Numbered from the stretch's first letter, positions 43,657 to 53,843 are shown. The stretch is DNA of 64,000 nucleotides from Flavobacteria bacterium GWA2_35_26 (GCA_001800905.1 MGWH01000002.1:744001-808000), one strand, 5' to 3'. The notes: a model not told the origin generated them from the letters alone. Program-made: numbers and translations.

Positions 43657-43664
43657 TATTTTTG
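43657..43664 (+). promoter_or_regulatory. Putative -7 box for crtY
   Basis: TATTTTTG, exact match, 26 nt before the ATG; no TTG at ideal spacing. Confidence 0.45.
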
Positions 43665-43690
43665 GTGTTTATTGAAGTGAATTTTTTAAT

Positions 43691-44836
43691 ATGAAACAAT
43701 ACGACTACATTTTTACCGGCGCAGGCTTATCCGCATTAATGACGGTGTATAAAATGGTATTGTCTAAAAAATTTCAAACCAAACGCATTTTACTATTAGA
43801 TGAAAATGCCAAACAAACTAATGACCGAACTTGGTGTTTTTGGGACCAAAAAGAATCTCTATGGGAACCCTCCGTTTCAAAAAAATGGAATTCGGTGGTG
43901 TTTGCCAATAGCGATTTTACTAAAAATTTAGACCTACATCCCTATCATTACAACAAAATTCAAGGATTGGATTTTTACAATCAAGTATTGAATTTGATTG
44001 CAAAGCAAAAAAATATTGATTTTGTCCAAGAAAAAGTACATGAAATTGAAGAATCAGACAGCATTGTTTTGGTAAAAACCGAAAGTCAAAGTTTTTCGTG
44101 TACTACACTTTTCAATTCGATTTACAATCCTTCATTGGCAACTAATCAAACCAAATATCCGTTGCTGCAACAGCATTTTCTGGGTTGGTTTATCCAAACC
44201 GAAACTCCTATTTTCAATTCGGAACAAGCCACTTTTATGGATTTTTCGGTAGAACAAAAAGGAAACACTCGCTTTATGTATGTTTTGCCAACATCGCCAA
44301 CCGAAGCATTGTTGGAATACACTTTGTTTTCAAAAGAGTTGCTTTCAAAAGAAGAATACGAAGCTGAAATTGAAAAGTACCTTCAACAATTAGGAATCAG
44401 CCAGTACACCATTCTTGAAAAAGAAGTGGGTACCATTCCCATGACTTGTTATCCATTTTGGAAACACAATACCAAAAATGTCATCAATATTGGTACTGCT
44501 GGCGGTTGGACCAAAGCCAGTACGGGATTTACTTTTAAAAATGCCGACAAGAAATCAAGTGAATTGGTATCGTTTATGGAAACCCAGACCGATGGCAGAA
44601 AGTTTCATTCCAAGACCAAATTCTGGTGGTACGATCTCTTGCTTTTGGATATTTTAGATCAAAAAAACGAAACGGGATCGGCTATTTTCTCAGCCCTTTT
44701 CGAAAAGGGAAATGCGCCACTGATCCTAAAATTTTTAGATGAAGAAACTTCGTTTTGGGAAGACTTACAAGTCATTTGGAAATGCCCAAAAGGACTATTT
44801 ATCAATGCTTTATTGAAACGACTATTCCGATTTTAA
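43691..44836 (+). CDS. crtY: Lycopene beta-cyclase
   Basis: A 381-residue flavoenzyme of the CrtY family that closes the beta-ionone rings of lycopene to make beta-carotene, precursor of zeaxanthin in yellow flavobacteria. The N-terminal dinucleotide site is YDYIFTGAGLSALMTVYKM; DRTWCFWD follows and is diagnostic of CrtY; the later GTIPMTCYPFW and NIGTAGGWTKASTGFTF are also family segments. It stands alone: no crtE, crtB, crtI or crtZ is nearby, so the pathway is split across the chromosome. Confidence 0.93.
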   Translation: MKQYDYIFTGAGLSALMTVYKMVLSKKFQTKRILLLDENAKQTNDRTWCFWDQKESLWEPSVSKKWNSVVFANSDFTKNLDLHPYHYNKIQGLDFYNQVLNLIAKQKNIDFVQEKVHEIEESDSIVLVKTESQSFSCTTLFNSIYNPSLATNQTKYPLLQQHFLGWFIQTETPIFNSEQATFMDFSVEQKGNTRFMYVLPTSPTEALLEYTLFSKELLSKEEYEAEIEKYLQQLGISQYTILEKEVGTIPMTCYPFWKHNTKNVINIGTAGGWTKASTGFTFKNADKKSSELVSFMETQTDGRKFHSKTKFWWYDLLLLDILDQKNETGSAIFSALFEKGNAPLILKFLDEETSFWEDLQVIWKCPKGLFINALLKRLFRF

Positions 44837-44899
44837 TTGGGCTATGTAACGATAACAAATCTTTATGATTTGATTCCTTCTTTAGACCAGATTTCTATT

Positions 44900-44907
44900 T
44901 ATCTTTG
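44900..44907 (+). promoter_or_regulatory. Putative -7 box for the bacilliredoxin gene
   Basis: TATCTTTG, exact match, 54 nt before the ATG; nearest TTG is 27 nt upstream, longer than usual. Confidence 0.45.
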
Positions 44908-44961
44908 CCAAAGATTTTATTAAATCAAATACCGTACATCATCAATTAAATATAAATAATT

Positions 44962-45372
44962 ATGTATCCAGAAGAAATGGTAAGACCAATGAAAGCCGAA
45001 TTAGTGGACGCTGGTTTTCAAGATTTACATACTGCTGAGGCTGTTGAAAACGCTATCAAAGGAGCAGGAACCACTTTAGTAGTGGTAAATTCTGTTTGTG
45101 GTTGTGCTGCAAGAAATGCACGTCCAGGAGCAAAAATGAGTTTAGAAGGCGCTAAAAAACCAGATCATTTGATTACGGTTTTTGCAGGAGTTGATAAAGA
45201 AGCAGTTGATGCAGCGCGTCAACACATGTTCCCTTTTCCTCCTTCTTCGCCAAGTATGGCTTTGTTCAAAGACGGTGAATTAGTTCATATGTTAGAGCGC
45301 CACCACATTGAAGGCCGTCCAGCCGAATTAATTGCTGAAAACTTACAAGACGCTTACGCTGAGTTTTGTTAA
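44962..45372 (+). CDS. BrxA/BrxB family bacilliredoxin
   Basis: A 136-residue thioredoxin-like protein (DUF1094/YphP type). The active-site CGC is in [38 protein letters not shown] at the start and [23 protein letters not shown] are characteristic. In Bacillus these proteins remove bacillithiol from oxidised proteins. Bacteroidota of this group can make bacillithiol, so a de-bacillithiolation role is plausible, but no bsh genes are visible here. Monocistronic with a strong terminator. Confidence 0.94.
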   Translation: MYPEEMVRPMKAELVDAGFQDLHTAEAVENAIKGAGTTLVVVNSVCGCAARNARPGAKMSLEGAKKPDHLITVFAGVDKEAVDAARQHMFPFPPSSPSMALFKDGELVHMLERHHIEGRPAELIAENLQDAYAEFC

Positions 45373-45388
45373 ACTAAACCAGTATTTT

Positions 45389-45426
45389 AAAAAACCTTTT
45401 AGAGAGTAATTTCTAAAAGGTTTTTT
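45389..45426 (+). terminator. Strong terminator after the bacilliredoxin gene
   Basis: AAAAAACCTTTTAGA pairs perfectly over about 15 bp with its complement and ends in a T6 tract. Confidence 0.93.
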
Positions 45427-45431
45427 CTTTA

Positions 45432-45462
45432 TTGTCATTTTCAAAATTTCAAATTACCTTTG
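45432..45462 (+). promoter_or_regulatory. Promoter of trhO
   Basis: TTG (45432-45434), 20 nt, TACCTTTG (45455-45462); both boxes match. Leader about 50 nt. Confidence 0.68.
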
Positions 45463-45519
45463 TACCCGAGTTCTTCCATTTAGAACTCATACATAATTTC
45501 TCACTTAAACGTTTATAGC

Positions 45520-46881
45520 ATGCAACTGTACAACACCTTAAGCGCAGAAGAAAGAGCCGAACTGATTGATCAAGCCGGCAAACAAAGACTTACTTTGTCT
45601 TTCTATGCGTATGCCAAAATTGAAGACCCTAAAAAATTTAGAGACGATTTATTCGTTGCTTGGAATGCCCTTGATGCCCTTGGGCGAACTTATGTTGCCA
45701 AAGAAGGTATCAATGCGCAAATGAGTGTTCCGGCCGAAAATTTTGAAGCCTTTCGCGAGACCTTAGAAGTGTATCCTTTTATGCGCGGCATTCGTTTGAA
45801 TGTAGCGGTAGAACATGACGATCATTCGTTCTTAAAATTAACGGTAAAAGTGCGCGATAAAATTGTGGCCGACGGTTTGAACGACGAAACCTTTGATGTA
45901 ACCAACATTGGCGTACACTTAAAAGCAAAGGAATTCAATCAGATTTTAGACGATCCCAACACGATTGTAGTCGATTTTAGAAATCATTACGAAAGTGAAA
46001 TTGGGCATTTTAAAGGGGCCATCACACCAGATGTAGAAACTTTTAGAGAAAGTTTGCCTATCATCAATGAGCAATTGCAAGATTATAAAGAAGATAAAAA
46101 TTTGGTGATGTATTGCACCGGCGGAATTCGTTGTGAAAAAGCATCGGCCTATTTTAAACACCAAGGTTTTAAAAAGGTATTCCAATTGGAAGGCGGTATT
46201 ATCAACTATGCCAAACAAATCCAGGAAGAAAACTTAGAAAGTAAATTCATCGGGAAAAACTTTGTGTTTGATCATCGCTTGGGCGAAAGAATTACAGACG
46301 ACATCGTTTCGCAATGCCACCAATGTGGTAAACCTTGTGATAATCATACTAATTGTTCCAATGATGGCTGCCATTTATTATTCATTCAATGTGACGAATG
46401 TAAAGCCGCTATGGAAAATTGTTGTTCGTCAGAATGTCAAGAAACCATTCACCTTCCGGTAGACGAACAAATAAAATTACGTCGCGGAAAACAGGTGGGC
46501 AACAAAGTATTCCGTAAAGGAAAATCAGAGAATTTAAAGTTCAAACACTCCGGCGAATTGTCCGATATGGCATTGGCAACAGCCATAAAATCAAATGATA
46601 TTCGTCAAAAGATTAAAGTGAAAAAAGTGCTTTTAGGCAAAGTAGAACATTACTTTGTCAAAGCACAAGTAGGGCTTTTTAGTATTGAAAATAATGAATT
46701 AAACACTGGCGATACGTTGATTATTTCTGGTCCAACAACTGGAAATCAGGAATTAATTCTTGATAAAATGTTAGTCAATGGAACAGAAAATTCGACGGCT
46801 AAAATAGGTGACAAAGTAACTTTTGAAGTCCCTTTTAGAGTGCGATTGTCTGATAAATTGTATCTCAAAATACAAAATTAG
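45520..46881 (+). CDS. trhO: Rhodanese-type tRNA uridine(34) hydroxylase with extra C-terminal domain
   Basis: TrhO makes 5-hydroxyuridine at tRNA position 34 using oxygen. The N-terminal ferredoxin-like domain (residues 1-115) precedes a rhodanese domain with active-site Cys in YCTGGIRCEKA. A Cys-rich zinc-type segment follows (SQCHQCGKPCDNHTNC and CDECKAAMENCC). E. coli TrhO is about 350 residues; this has about 100 more. The extra part (GLFSIENNELNTGDTLIISG, KIGDKVTFEVPFRVRLSDKL) reads like the small beta-barrel at the end of U32 peptidase-family TrhP proteins. Monocistronic, own promoter and terminator. Confidence 0.92.
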   Translation: MQLYNTLSAEERAELIDQAGKQRLTLSFYAYAKIEDPKKFRDDLFVAWNALDALGRTYVAKEGINAQMSVPAENFEAFRETLEVYPFMRGIRLNVAVEHDDHSFLKLTVKVRDKIVADGLNDETFDVTNIGVHLKAKEFNQILDDPNTIVVDFRNHYESEIGHFKGAITPDVETFRESLPIINEQLQDYKEDKNLVMYCTGGIRCEKASAYFKHQGFKKVFQLEGGIINYAKQIQEENLESKFIGKNFVFDHRLGERITDDIVSQCHQCGKPCDNHTNCSNDGCHLLFIQCDECKAAMENCCSSECQETIHLPVDEQIKLRRGKQVGNKVFRKGKSENLKFKHSGELSDMALATAIKSNDIRQKIKVKKVLLGKVEHYFVKAQVGLFSIENNELNTGDTLIISGPTTGNQELILDKMLVNGTENSTAKIGDKVTFEVPFRVRLSDKLYLKIQN

Positions 46882-46903
46882 CACCTCAAAAACATCAAAA
46901 ACT

Positions 46904-46938
46904 GAATCCCATTTCGTAACTGAAATGGGATTTTTTCT
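46904..46938 (+). terminator. Terminator after trhO
   Basis: AATCCCATTTC and GAAATGGGATT pair perfectly over 11 bp around a 6-nt loop, followed by T6C. Confidence 0.93.
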
Positions 46939-46975
46939 TTCACAAAAAGCCTATAAACTTAAAACTAAAAAATAC

Positions 46976-46983
46976 TATCTTTA
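46976..46983 (+). promoter_or_regulatory. Possible -7 box for the ricT-gldH-pbp1A run
   Basis: TATCTTTA, one mismatch to TAnnTTTG at the last base, 56 nt before the ricT ATG. Confidence 0.3.
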
Positions 46984-47039
46984 CACCTTATTCGTTTTAA
47001 GAACTTAAGTTGCATTCATTGCAACACTACATATAAATT

Positions 47040-48335
47040 ATGGCATGTACAAGTTGTTCAACTTCAGATGGTGGTGCACCAAAGGGTTGTAAAAATAATG
47101 GGACTTGCGGCACCGATAGCTGCAACAAATTAACGGTTTTTGACTGGCTTTCTAATATGAGCGCCCCTAATGGCGAAGCTCCTTTTGACTGCGTAGAAGT
47201 CCGTTTTAAAAATGGAAGAAAAGAATTTTATCGCAATACGGAAAAACTTACCCTAAGCATTGGAGACATTGTAGCTACCCTAGCTTCTCCAGGACATGAT
47301 ATCGGAATTGTTACTTTAACTGGCGAATTGGTTCGAGTGCAAATGAAGAAAAAAGGGGTTAATCCTGAAAGTCCTGAAATTCTAAAAATATACCGAAAAG
47401 CATCTCAAAAAGACATTGATATTTGGTCAGCGGCAAGAGATCGTGAAGAGCCTATGAAAGTGCGCGCGCGCGAATTGGCAATTCAACAAAAATTAGAAAT
47501 GAAAATTTCGGATATTGAATTTCAAGGAGACGGTTCGAAAGCTACTTTTTATTATACCGCTAATGACAGAGTCGATTTCCGATTGTTAATTAAAGATTTC
47601 GCTAAAGAATTCAACACCAGAATTGAGATGAAACAAGTTGGTTTCCGTCAAGAAGCTTCTCGTTTAGGCGGAATTGGATCTTGTGGAAGAGAGTTATGTT
47701 GCTCTACTTGGTTGACTGATTTTAGAAGTGTTAATACCTCAGCAGCTCGTTACCAACAACTGTCATTGAATCCGCAAAAATTAGCAGGACAATGTGGAAA
47801 ATTGAAATGTTGTTTGAACTATGAGTTGGATACTTACATGGACGCCTTGAAAGATTTCCCTGATTTTGATACCAAATTAGTAACCGAAAAAGGGGATGCT
47901 ATTTGTCAAAAACAAGATATTTTCAAAGGGTTAATGTGGTTTGCTTACACCAATAATTTTGCGAATTGGCATGTGTTAAACATCGAGCAGGTTAAAGAAA
48001 TCGTTGCTGAAAATAAATTGAAAAACAAGGTGTCTTCGTTAGAAGACTTTGCAATTGAAACGGTTGACGAACAAGAAAAGAACTTTAACAATGCGATGGG
48101 ACAAGAGAGTTTAACTCGTTTTGACCAACCTAAGAAAAAGAAAAGACCTAACAAAAAACCGAGACAAGCTGTAGATGGTAATCCAGGAAACAACAGACCT
48201 GCTAACCCAAACAACAACAAGCCTTCGGGAAATAATACTAACAGACCAAACAATAACAAGCGTCCGAATCCAAACCAAAAAAGTGGAGAGCCTAGAAAAC
48301 CGATAATTATTACTAAAAATGAGGATAAAAAATAG
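47040..48335 (+). CDS. ricT: PSP1/RicT (YaaT) family protein
   Basis: A 431-residue RicT homologue. In Bacillus RicT works with RicA and RicF in an Fe-S complex affecting RNase Y and mRNA maturation. The PSP1 core has the conserved Cys in GGIGSCGRELCCSTWL and AGQCGKLKCCLNYE. Two additions stand out: a Cys-rich N-terminus (MACTSCSTSDGGAPKGCKNN; Cys at about 3, 6, 17, 23, 28) and a ~70-residue low-complexity tail of Asn, Pro, Lys and Arg (about 360-431), probably disordered and RNA- or partner-binding. It overlaps gldH by 17 bp, so the two are translated together. Confidence 0.9.
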   Translation: MACTSCSTSDGGAPKGCKNNGTCGTDSCNKLTVFDWLSNMSAPNGEAPFDCVEVRFKNGRKEFYRNTEKLTLSIGDIVATLASPGHDIGIVTLTGELVRVQMKKKGVNPESPEILKIYRKASQKDIDIWSAARDREEPMKVRARELAIQQKLEMKISDIEFQGDGSKATFYYTANDRVDFRLLIKDFAKEFNTRIEMKQVGFRQEASRLGGIGSCGRELCCSTWLTDFRSVNTSAARYQQLSLNPQKLAGQCGKLKCCLNYELDTYMDALKDFPDFDTKLVTEKGDAICQKQDIFKGLMWFAYTNNFANWHVLNIEQVKEIVAENKLKNKVSSLEDFAIETVDEQEKNFNNAMGQESLTRFDQPKKKKRPNKKPRQAVDGNPGNNRPANPNNNKPSGNNTNRPNNNKRPNPNQKSGEPRKPIIITKNEDKK

Positions 48336-48798
48336 TCTTGTTTTTCTTTTAATGGGAATTCTCTTTTTTTCATGTGATAAAAAAAGAGTGTTTGACGAAT
48401 ACCATTCGGTTGGTAGTGCTTGGCACAAGGACAGCACGGTTACATTTGAATTACCCGAATTGGATTCGACTAAACGCTATGATTTGTTTGTCAATTTGAG
48501 AAGTAATGACAATTATCCGTTCAATAATTTGTTCTTAATTGTAGCTTTAGAATTGCCCAATGGATTTACCAAAGTGGATACTTTGGAATACCAAATGGCC
48601 AATCCAGACGGCACTTTATTAGGAGAAGGATTTACGGATATCAAGGAGAGTAAATTATTCTACAAAGAGAAAGTGAAATTTAGAGGGAAATACAAAGTAT
48701 ACATCAAACAAGCCGTTCGCGAAACAGGAAAAGTGCCTGGTGTAGAAGAGCTTGAGGGAATTACAGACGTAGGTTTTAGAATTGAAAATAAAGAATAA
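48319..48798 (+). CDS. gldH: Gliding motility lipoprotein GldH
   Basis: A 159-residue lipoprotein: type II signal peptide ending LFFSC, lipidated C19. The mature part has the GldH pattern (YHSVGSAWHKDSTVTFELP, YDLFVNLRSNDNYPFNNLFL, GEGFTDIKESKLFYKEKVKF, YKVYIKQAVRE). GldH is needed in F. johnsoniae for gliding and for function of the type IX secretion/motility machinery; its exact role is unknown. It starts within the ricT end and stops 7 nt before the preferred pbp1A start. Its presence points to a gliding or T9SS-bearing flavobacterium. Confidence 0.94.
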   Translation: MRIKNSLVFLLMGILFFSCDKKRVFDEYHSVGSAWHKDSTVTFELPELDSTKRYDLFVNLRSNDNYPFNNLFLIVALELPNGFTKVDTLEYQMANPDGTLLGEGFTDIKESKLFYKEKVKFRGKYKVYIKQAVRETGKVPGVEELEGITDVGFRIENKE

Positions 48799-48805
48799 AA
48801 ACAGT

Positions 48806-51124
48806 ATGGCGATTATCAATAGAAAAAAAAATCAGGTACCAGATTCTGAAAAAGACATTCAATATTATTCCAAGTTATTCTGGAAATATTTCTTTTATGG
48901 CATGGGAGGCATCGCCTTATTTTTCCTATTTGCTTCTTGGGGGCTTTTAGGCTCAATGCCGTCGTTTGAAGACTTAGAAAATCCAGATTCTAATTTAGCC
49001 ACCGAAATTATCTCTGCTGACGGAGTCGTAATTGGAAAATATTTTGAAAAAAACCGTTCCCAATTAAAGTATTCCGACTTGCCTAAAAATTTAGTTCAAG
49101 CCTTAGTAGCAACCGAAGATGCTCGTTTTTACGATCACTCCGGAATTGACGGAAGAGGAACGTTAAGAGCTATATTGAGTTTTGGAACTTCGGGAGGAGC
49201 AAGTACGCTAACCCAACAATTAGCCAAACAATTATTTCATGGAGAAGGTTCCAAGTTTTTACCGTTTCGTATTATCCAAAAAGCAAAAGAATGGATTATT
49301 GCCATTCGCTTAGAAAGACAATACACCAAAAACGAAATCATTGCCATGTACTGCAACGTATATGATTTTGGAAACAACTCCGTAGGGGTGAACTCGGCAG
49401 CCAAAACTTATTTCTCAAAAGAACCGAAAGACCTAACAATTACAGAATCTGCTGTTTTGGTGGGTATGTTTAAAAACTCCGGTTTGTACAACCCGGTAAA
49501 AAATATCGAAGGGGTAACCAATAGACGTAACGTAGTATTGAAGCAAATGGAAAAAGCGGAAATTATTACCGAAGCTCAAAAACTACAATTACAACGTTTA
49601 CCAATCAAATTAAACTTCAAATTAGAAAGTCACAAAGACGGAACTGCTACCTATTTCAGAGAATATTTGAGAGAATACATGAAAAAATGGGTAGAAGAAA
49701 ATAAAAAACCAGACGGTTCAGATTATAACATTTACAAAGACGGATTGCGTATTTATACTACCATTGATTCGCGCATGCAATTGTATGCAGAAGAGGCAGT
49801 AGAAGCGCATATGGCTAATCTACAAGAAGAATTCTTCGACCAAGCCAAAGAGAATAAAAACGCACCATTTGTAAATATTTCGCAAGCCGAAACGGATCGT
49901 ATCCTGAAAAAAGCCATGAAAGCTTCTGCACGATGGAACATCATGGAATCCAATGACAAAAGTGAAGATGAAATCATCGCTTCGTTCAAACAAAAAACCA
50001 AGATGAAAGTCTTCACTTGGAAAGGAGAAAGAGACACGATTATGACGCCTTTAGATTCTATTCGTTATTACAAACACTTCTTGCAATCAGGTTTAATGGC
50101 CATGGAACCACAAACCGGAAACATCAAAGCGTGGGTGGGTGGTATCAATTACAAATACTTTCAATACGATCACGTTGGTCAAGGAGCGAGACAAGTAGGT
50201 TCTACCTTCAAACCCTTTGTATACGCAACTGCGATAGAACAATTAGGCATGTCGCCATGTGATTCTATTTTGGATGGTCCGTTTATGATTCGCAAAGGAG
50301 AACACAACGTTACCGAAGATTGGGAACCTAGAAACTCAGATAATAAATATAGGGGAATGGTCACTTTAAAAAGAGCATTGGCCAATTCCATCAATACGGT
50401 TTCGGCCAAATTAATTGACAAAACAGGTCCTGAAGCTGTGGTTGAATTAACACATAAATTAGGGGTAACCTCTGAAATTCCAGCGCAACCTTCTATTGCA
50501 CTTGGTGCAGTAGAAATTACCGTACAAGATATGGTGGCTGCTTATAGTACTTTTGCCAACCAAGGAGTCTATGTAAAACCTCAATTTTTAAGAAAAATTG
50601 AAGACAAAAGCGGGGTCGTCCTTTACGAACCTGTTCCTGAGTCTCACGATGTCTTGAACAAAGACATTGCATTTGCCGTGATCAAATTATTAGAAGGGGT
50701 TACCGAAGGCGGATCTGGAGAACGTTTGCGCACCGAAGGTGGTGGAAACGGAGACAACCGTTGGACTGGCTATCCGTATATGTTTAAAAATCCAATTGCC
50801 GGTAAAACCGGAACCACTCAAAATCAATCCGATGGGTGGTTTATGGGAATGGTTCCTAATTTAGTTACCGGAGTTTGGGTAGGTTGCGAAGACCGTTCCG
50901 CGCGTTTCAGAAGTCTTACTTACGGTCAAGGAGCAACAGCAGCCTTACCTGTTTGGGGGTATTTCATGAAAAAATGTTACGAAGACGAAACGCTCAATGT
51001 GTCCAAAGAAGATTTTGACAGACCCGCTAATCTTGGCATTAAAGTAGATTGTTATTCTAGACCTGCTGCGGTAGTTAAAGACTCTACTGATACGGAACAA
51101 AGCACCGAAGAGTTCGAATTATAG
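48806..51124 (+). CDS. Penicillin-binding protein 1A (bifunctional class A PBP)
   Basis: A ~772-residue inner-membrane enzyme that polymerises and cross-links peptidoglycan. TM helix at about 27-50. GT51 domain: VATEDARFYDHSGIDGRGTL (catalytic Glu), GGASTLTQQLAKQLF, MYCNVYDFGNNSVGV. Transpeptidase domain: GSTFKPFVYA (SxxK serine), SINT (SxN) and AGKTGTTQNQSDGWF (KTG). The ORF track starts 8 codons earlier (48782), overlapping gldH; MAIINRKKNQVP at 48806 avoids this and fits better, though overlap cannot be ruled out. A repeat element follows 13 nt after the stop. Confidence 0.95.
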   Translation: MAIINRKKNQVPDSEKDIQYYSKLFWKYFFYGMGGIALFFLFASWGLLGSMPSFEDLENPDSNLATEIISADGVVIGKYFEKNRSQLKYSDLPKNLVQALVATEDARFYDHSGIDGRGTLRAILSFGTSGGASTLTQQLAKQLFHGEGSKFLPFRIIQKAKEWIIAIRLERQYTKNEIIAMYCNVYDFGNNSVGVNSAAKTYFSKEPKDLTITESAVLVGMFKNSGLYNPVKNIEGVTNRRNVVLKQMEKAEIITEAQKLQLQRLPIKLNFKLESHKDGTATYFREYLREYMKKWVEENKKPDGSDYNIYKDGLRIYTTIDSRMQLYAEEAVEAHMANLQEEFFDQAKENKNAPFVNISQAETDRILKKAMKASARWNIMESNDKSEDEIIASFKQKTKMKVFTWKGERDTIMTPLDSIRYYKHFLQSGLMAMEPQTGNIKAWVGGINYKYFQYDHVGQGARQVGSTFKPFVYATAIEQLGMSPCDSILDGPFMIRKGEHNVTEDWEPRNSDNKYRGMVTLKRALANSINTVSAKLIDKTGPEAVVELTHKLGVTSEIPAQPSIALGAVEITVQDMVAAYSTFANQGVYVKPQFLRKIEDKSGVVLYEPVPESHDVLNKDIAFAVIKLLEGVTEGGSGERLRTEGGGNGDNRWTGYPYMFKNPIAGKTGTTQNQSDGWFMGMVPNLVTGVWVGCEDRSARFRSLTYGQGATAALPVWGYFMKKCYEDETLNVSKEDFDRPANLGIKVDCYSRPAAVVKDSTDTEQSTEEFEL

Positions 51125-51137
51125 TTCTTGTTACAGG

Positions 51138-51211
51138 AGCTATTTCCCGCCATTCACTGTATCTTTATGGCTAAAACCTAGCCATAAAGGATGCTGTTAC
51201 TGCCGGGGCTA
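51138..51211 (+). repeat. Foldback repeat element, copy A (74 nt)
   Basis: Starts 13 nt after the pbp1A stop. The left half ends TATCTTT, the right half begins AAAGGATGC and ends GGGGCTA, and the halves are largely complementary. The distal hairpin is CTTTATGGCT / AGCCATAAAG (10 bp, perfect) around a 7-nt loop. A second copy lies at 58981-59053 on the other strand (right half 21/26 identical). Confidence 0.8.
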
Positions 51212-51283
51212 AGGGTTGTGTTTTCAATTGGAAAATTGCAACTTAAATACTGTTTTTAAATTCATGAATTAATACTAATACAC
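51212..51283 (+). other. Spacer before scoA with inverted repeats
   Basis: Contains an imperfect inverted repeat (GTTG..TTTTC-AATT-GGAAAA..CAAC, 51215-51242) and a perfect AATTCATGAATT palindrome (51259-51270). No clear TAnnTTTG box was found, so the scoA promoter is unlocated; the repeats could be operators. Confidence 0.35.
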
Positions 51284-51982
51284 ATGATTAACAAAAAAGT
51301 ATCCTCCGCACATGAAGCGCTTCAAGGTATTGAAGACAACATGACCCTTATGTTGGGCGGCTTTGGATTGTGCGGTATTCCCGAAAATGCTATTGCTGAA
51401 CTCGTTCAAAAACAAACCAAAAACTTGACCTGTATTTCTAACAACGCAGGCGTTGACGATTTTGGATTGGGACTATTATTACAACACAAACAAATCAAAA
51501 AAATGATTTCTTCCTATGTGGGAGAAAACGCCGAATTTGAACGCCAAATGCTATCGGGCGAACTCGAAGTGGAGCTCATTCCACAAGGTACTTTGGCCGA
51601 ACGTTGTCGTGCATCCCAAAATGGCATTCCGGCTTTTTTCACTCCAGCTGGCTACGGAACCGAAGTTGCACTAGGAAAAGAAACTCGAGAATTCAACGGA
51701 AAAATGCACGTTTTAGAGCATGCTTTCCAAGCCGATTTTGCCATTGTAAAAGCATGGAAAGGCGACACAGCAGGCAATCTAATTTTTAAAGGTACTGCAC
51801 GTAATTTTAATCCGTGTATGGCAGGTGCCGCAAAAATCACCATTGCCGAAGTGGAAGAATTAGTTGAAGCCGGCAGCTTAGATCCGAACCAAATTCATAC
51901 ACCAGGAATATTCGTACAACGCATTTTTCAAGGAGAAAAATTTGAAAAGAGAATTGAGCAACGGACTACTCGTAAAAAATAA
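51284..51982 (+). CDS. scoA: 3-oxoacid/acyl CoA-transferase subunit A
   Basis: A 232-residue alpha subunit of a two-subunit SCOT-type CoA-transferase (succinyl-CoA:acetoacetate type), activating acetoacetate for breakdown. Start [32 protein letters not shown] is the family N-terminal oxyanion/CoA segment; [24 protein letters not shown] and [30 protein letters not shown] are further family stretches. It pairs with scoB 36 nt downstream; together they form the active heterodimer. Butyrate/acetate CoA-transferase is an alternative substrate assignment. Confidence 0.93.
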   Translation: MINKKVSSAHEALQGIEDNMTLMLGGFGLCGIPENAIAELVQKQTKNLTCISNNAGVDDFGLGLLLQHKQIKKMISSYVGENAEFERQMLSGELEVELIPQGTLAERCRASQNGIPAFFTPAGYGTEVALGKETREFNGKMHVLEHAFQADFAIVKAWKGDTAGNLIFKGTARNFNPCMAGAAKITIAEVEELVEAGSLDPNQIHTPGIFVQRIFQGEKFEKRIEQRTTRKK

Positions 51983-52015
51983 TTTGAAAATTATTCAATT
52001 TGAAAATTTGAAAAT
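51983..52015. repeat. TTTGAAAAT short repeat x3 in the scoA-scoB spacer
   Basis: TTTGAAAAT at 51983, 51999 and 52007. An AT-rich degenerate repeat tract occupying almost the whole spacer; unlikely to encode anything. Confidence 0.5.
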
Positions 52016-52018
52016 AAA

Positions 52019-53840
<1,822 letters not shown>

Positions 53841-53843
53841 AAT

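Noticed and set aside
47460-47473. Alternating GCGCGCGCGCG tract, unusual in this AT-rich sequence and possible Z-DNA
   Set aside because: It is inside ricT and is explained by the codons for Val-Arg-Ala-Arg-Glu.
47945-48373. 142-codon minus-strand ORF rich in Leu/Phe/Gly, resembling a membrane protein
   Set aside because: It is the complement of the Asn/Pro/Lys-rich ricT tail; such complements mimic hydrophobic segments.
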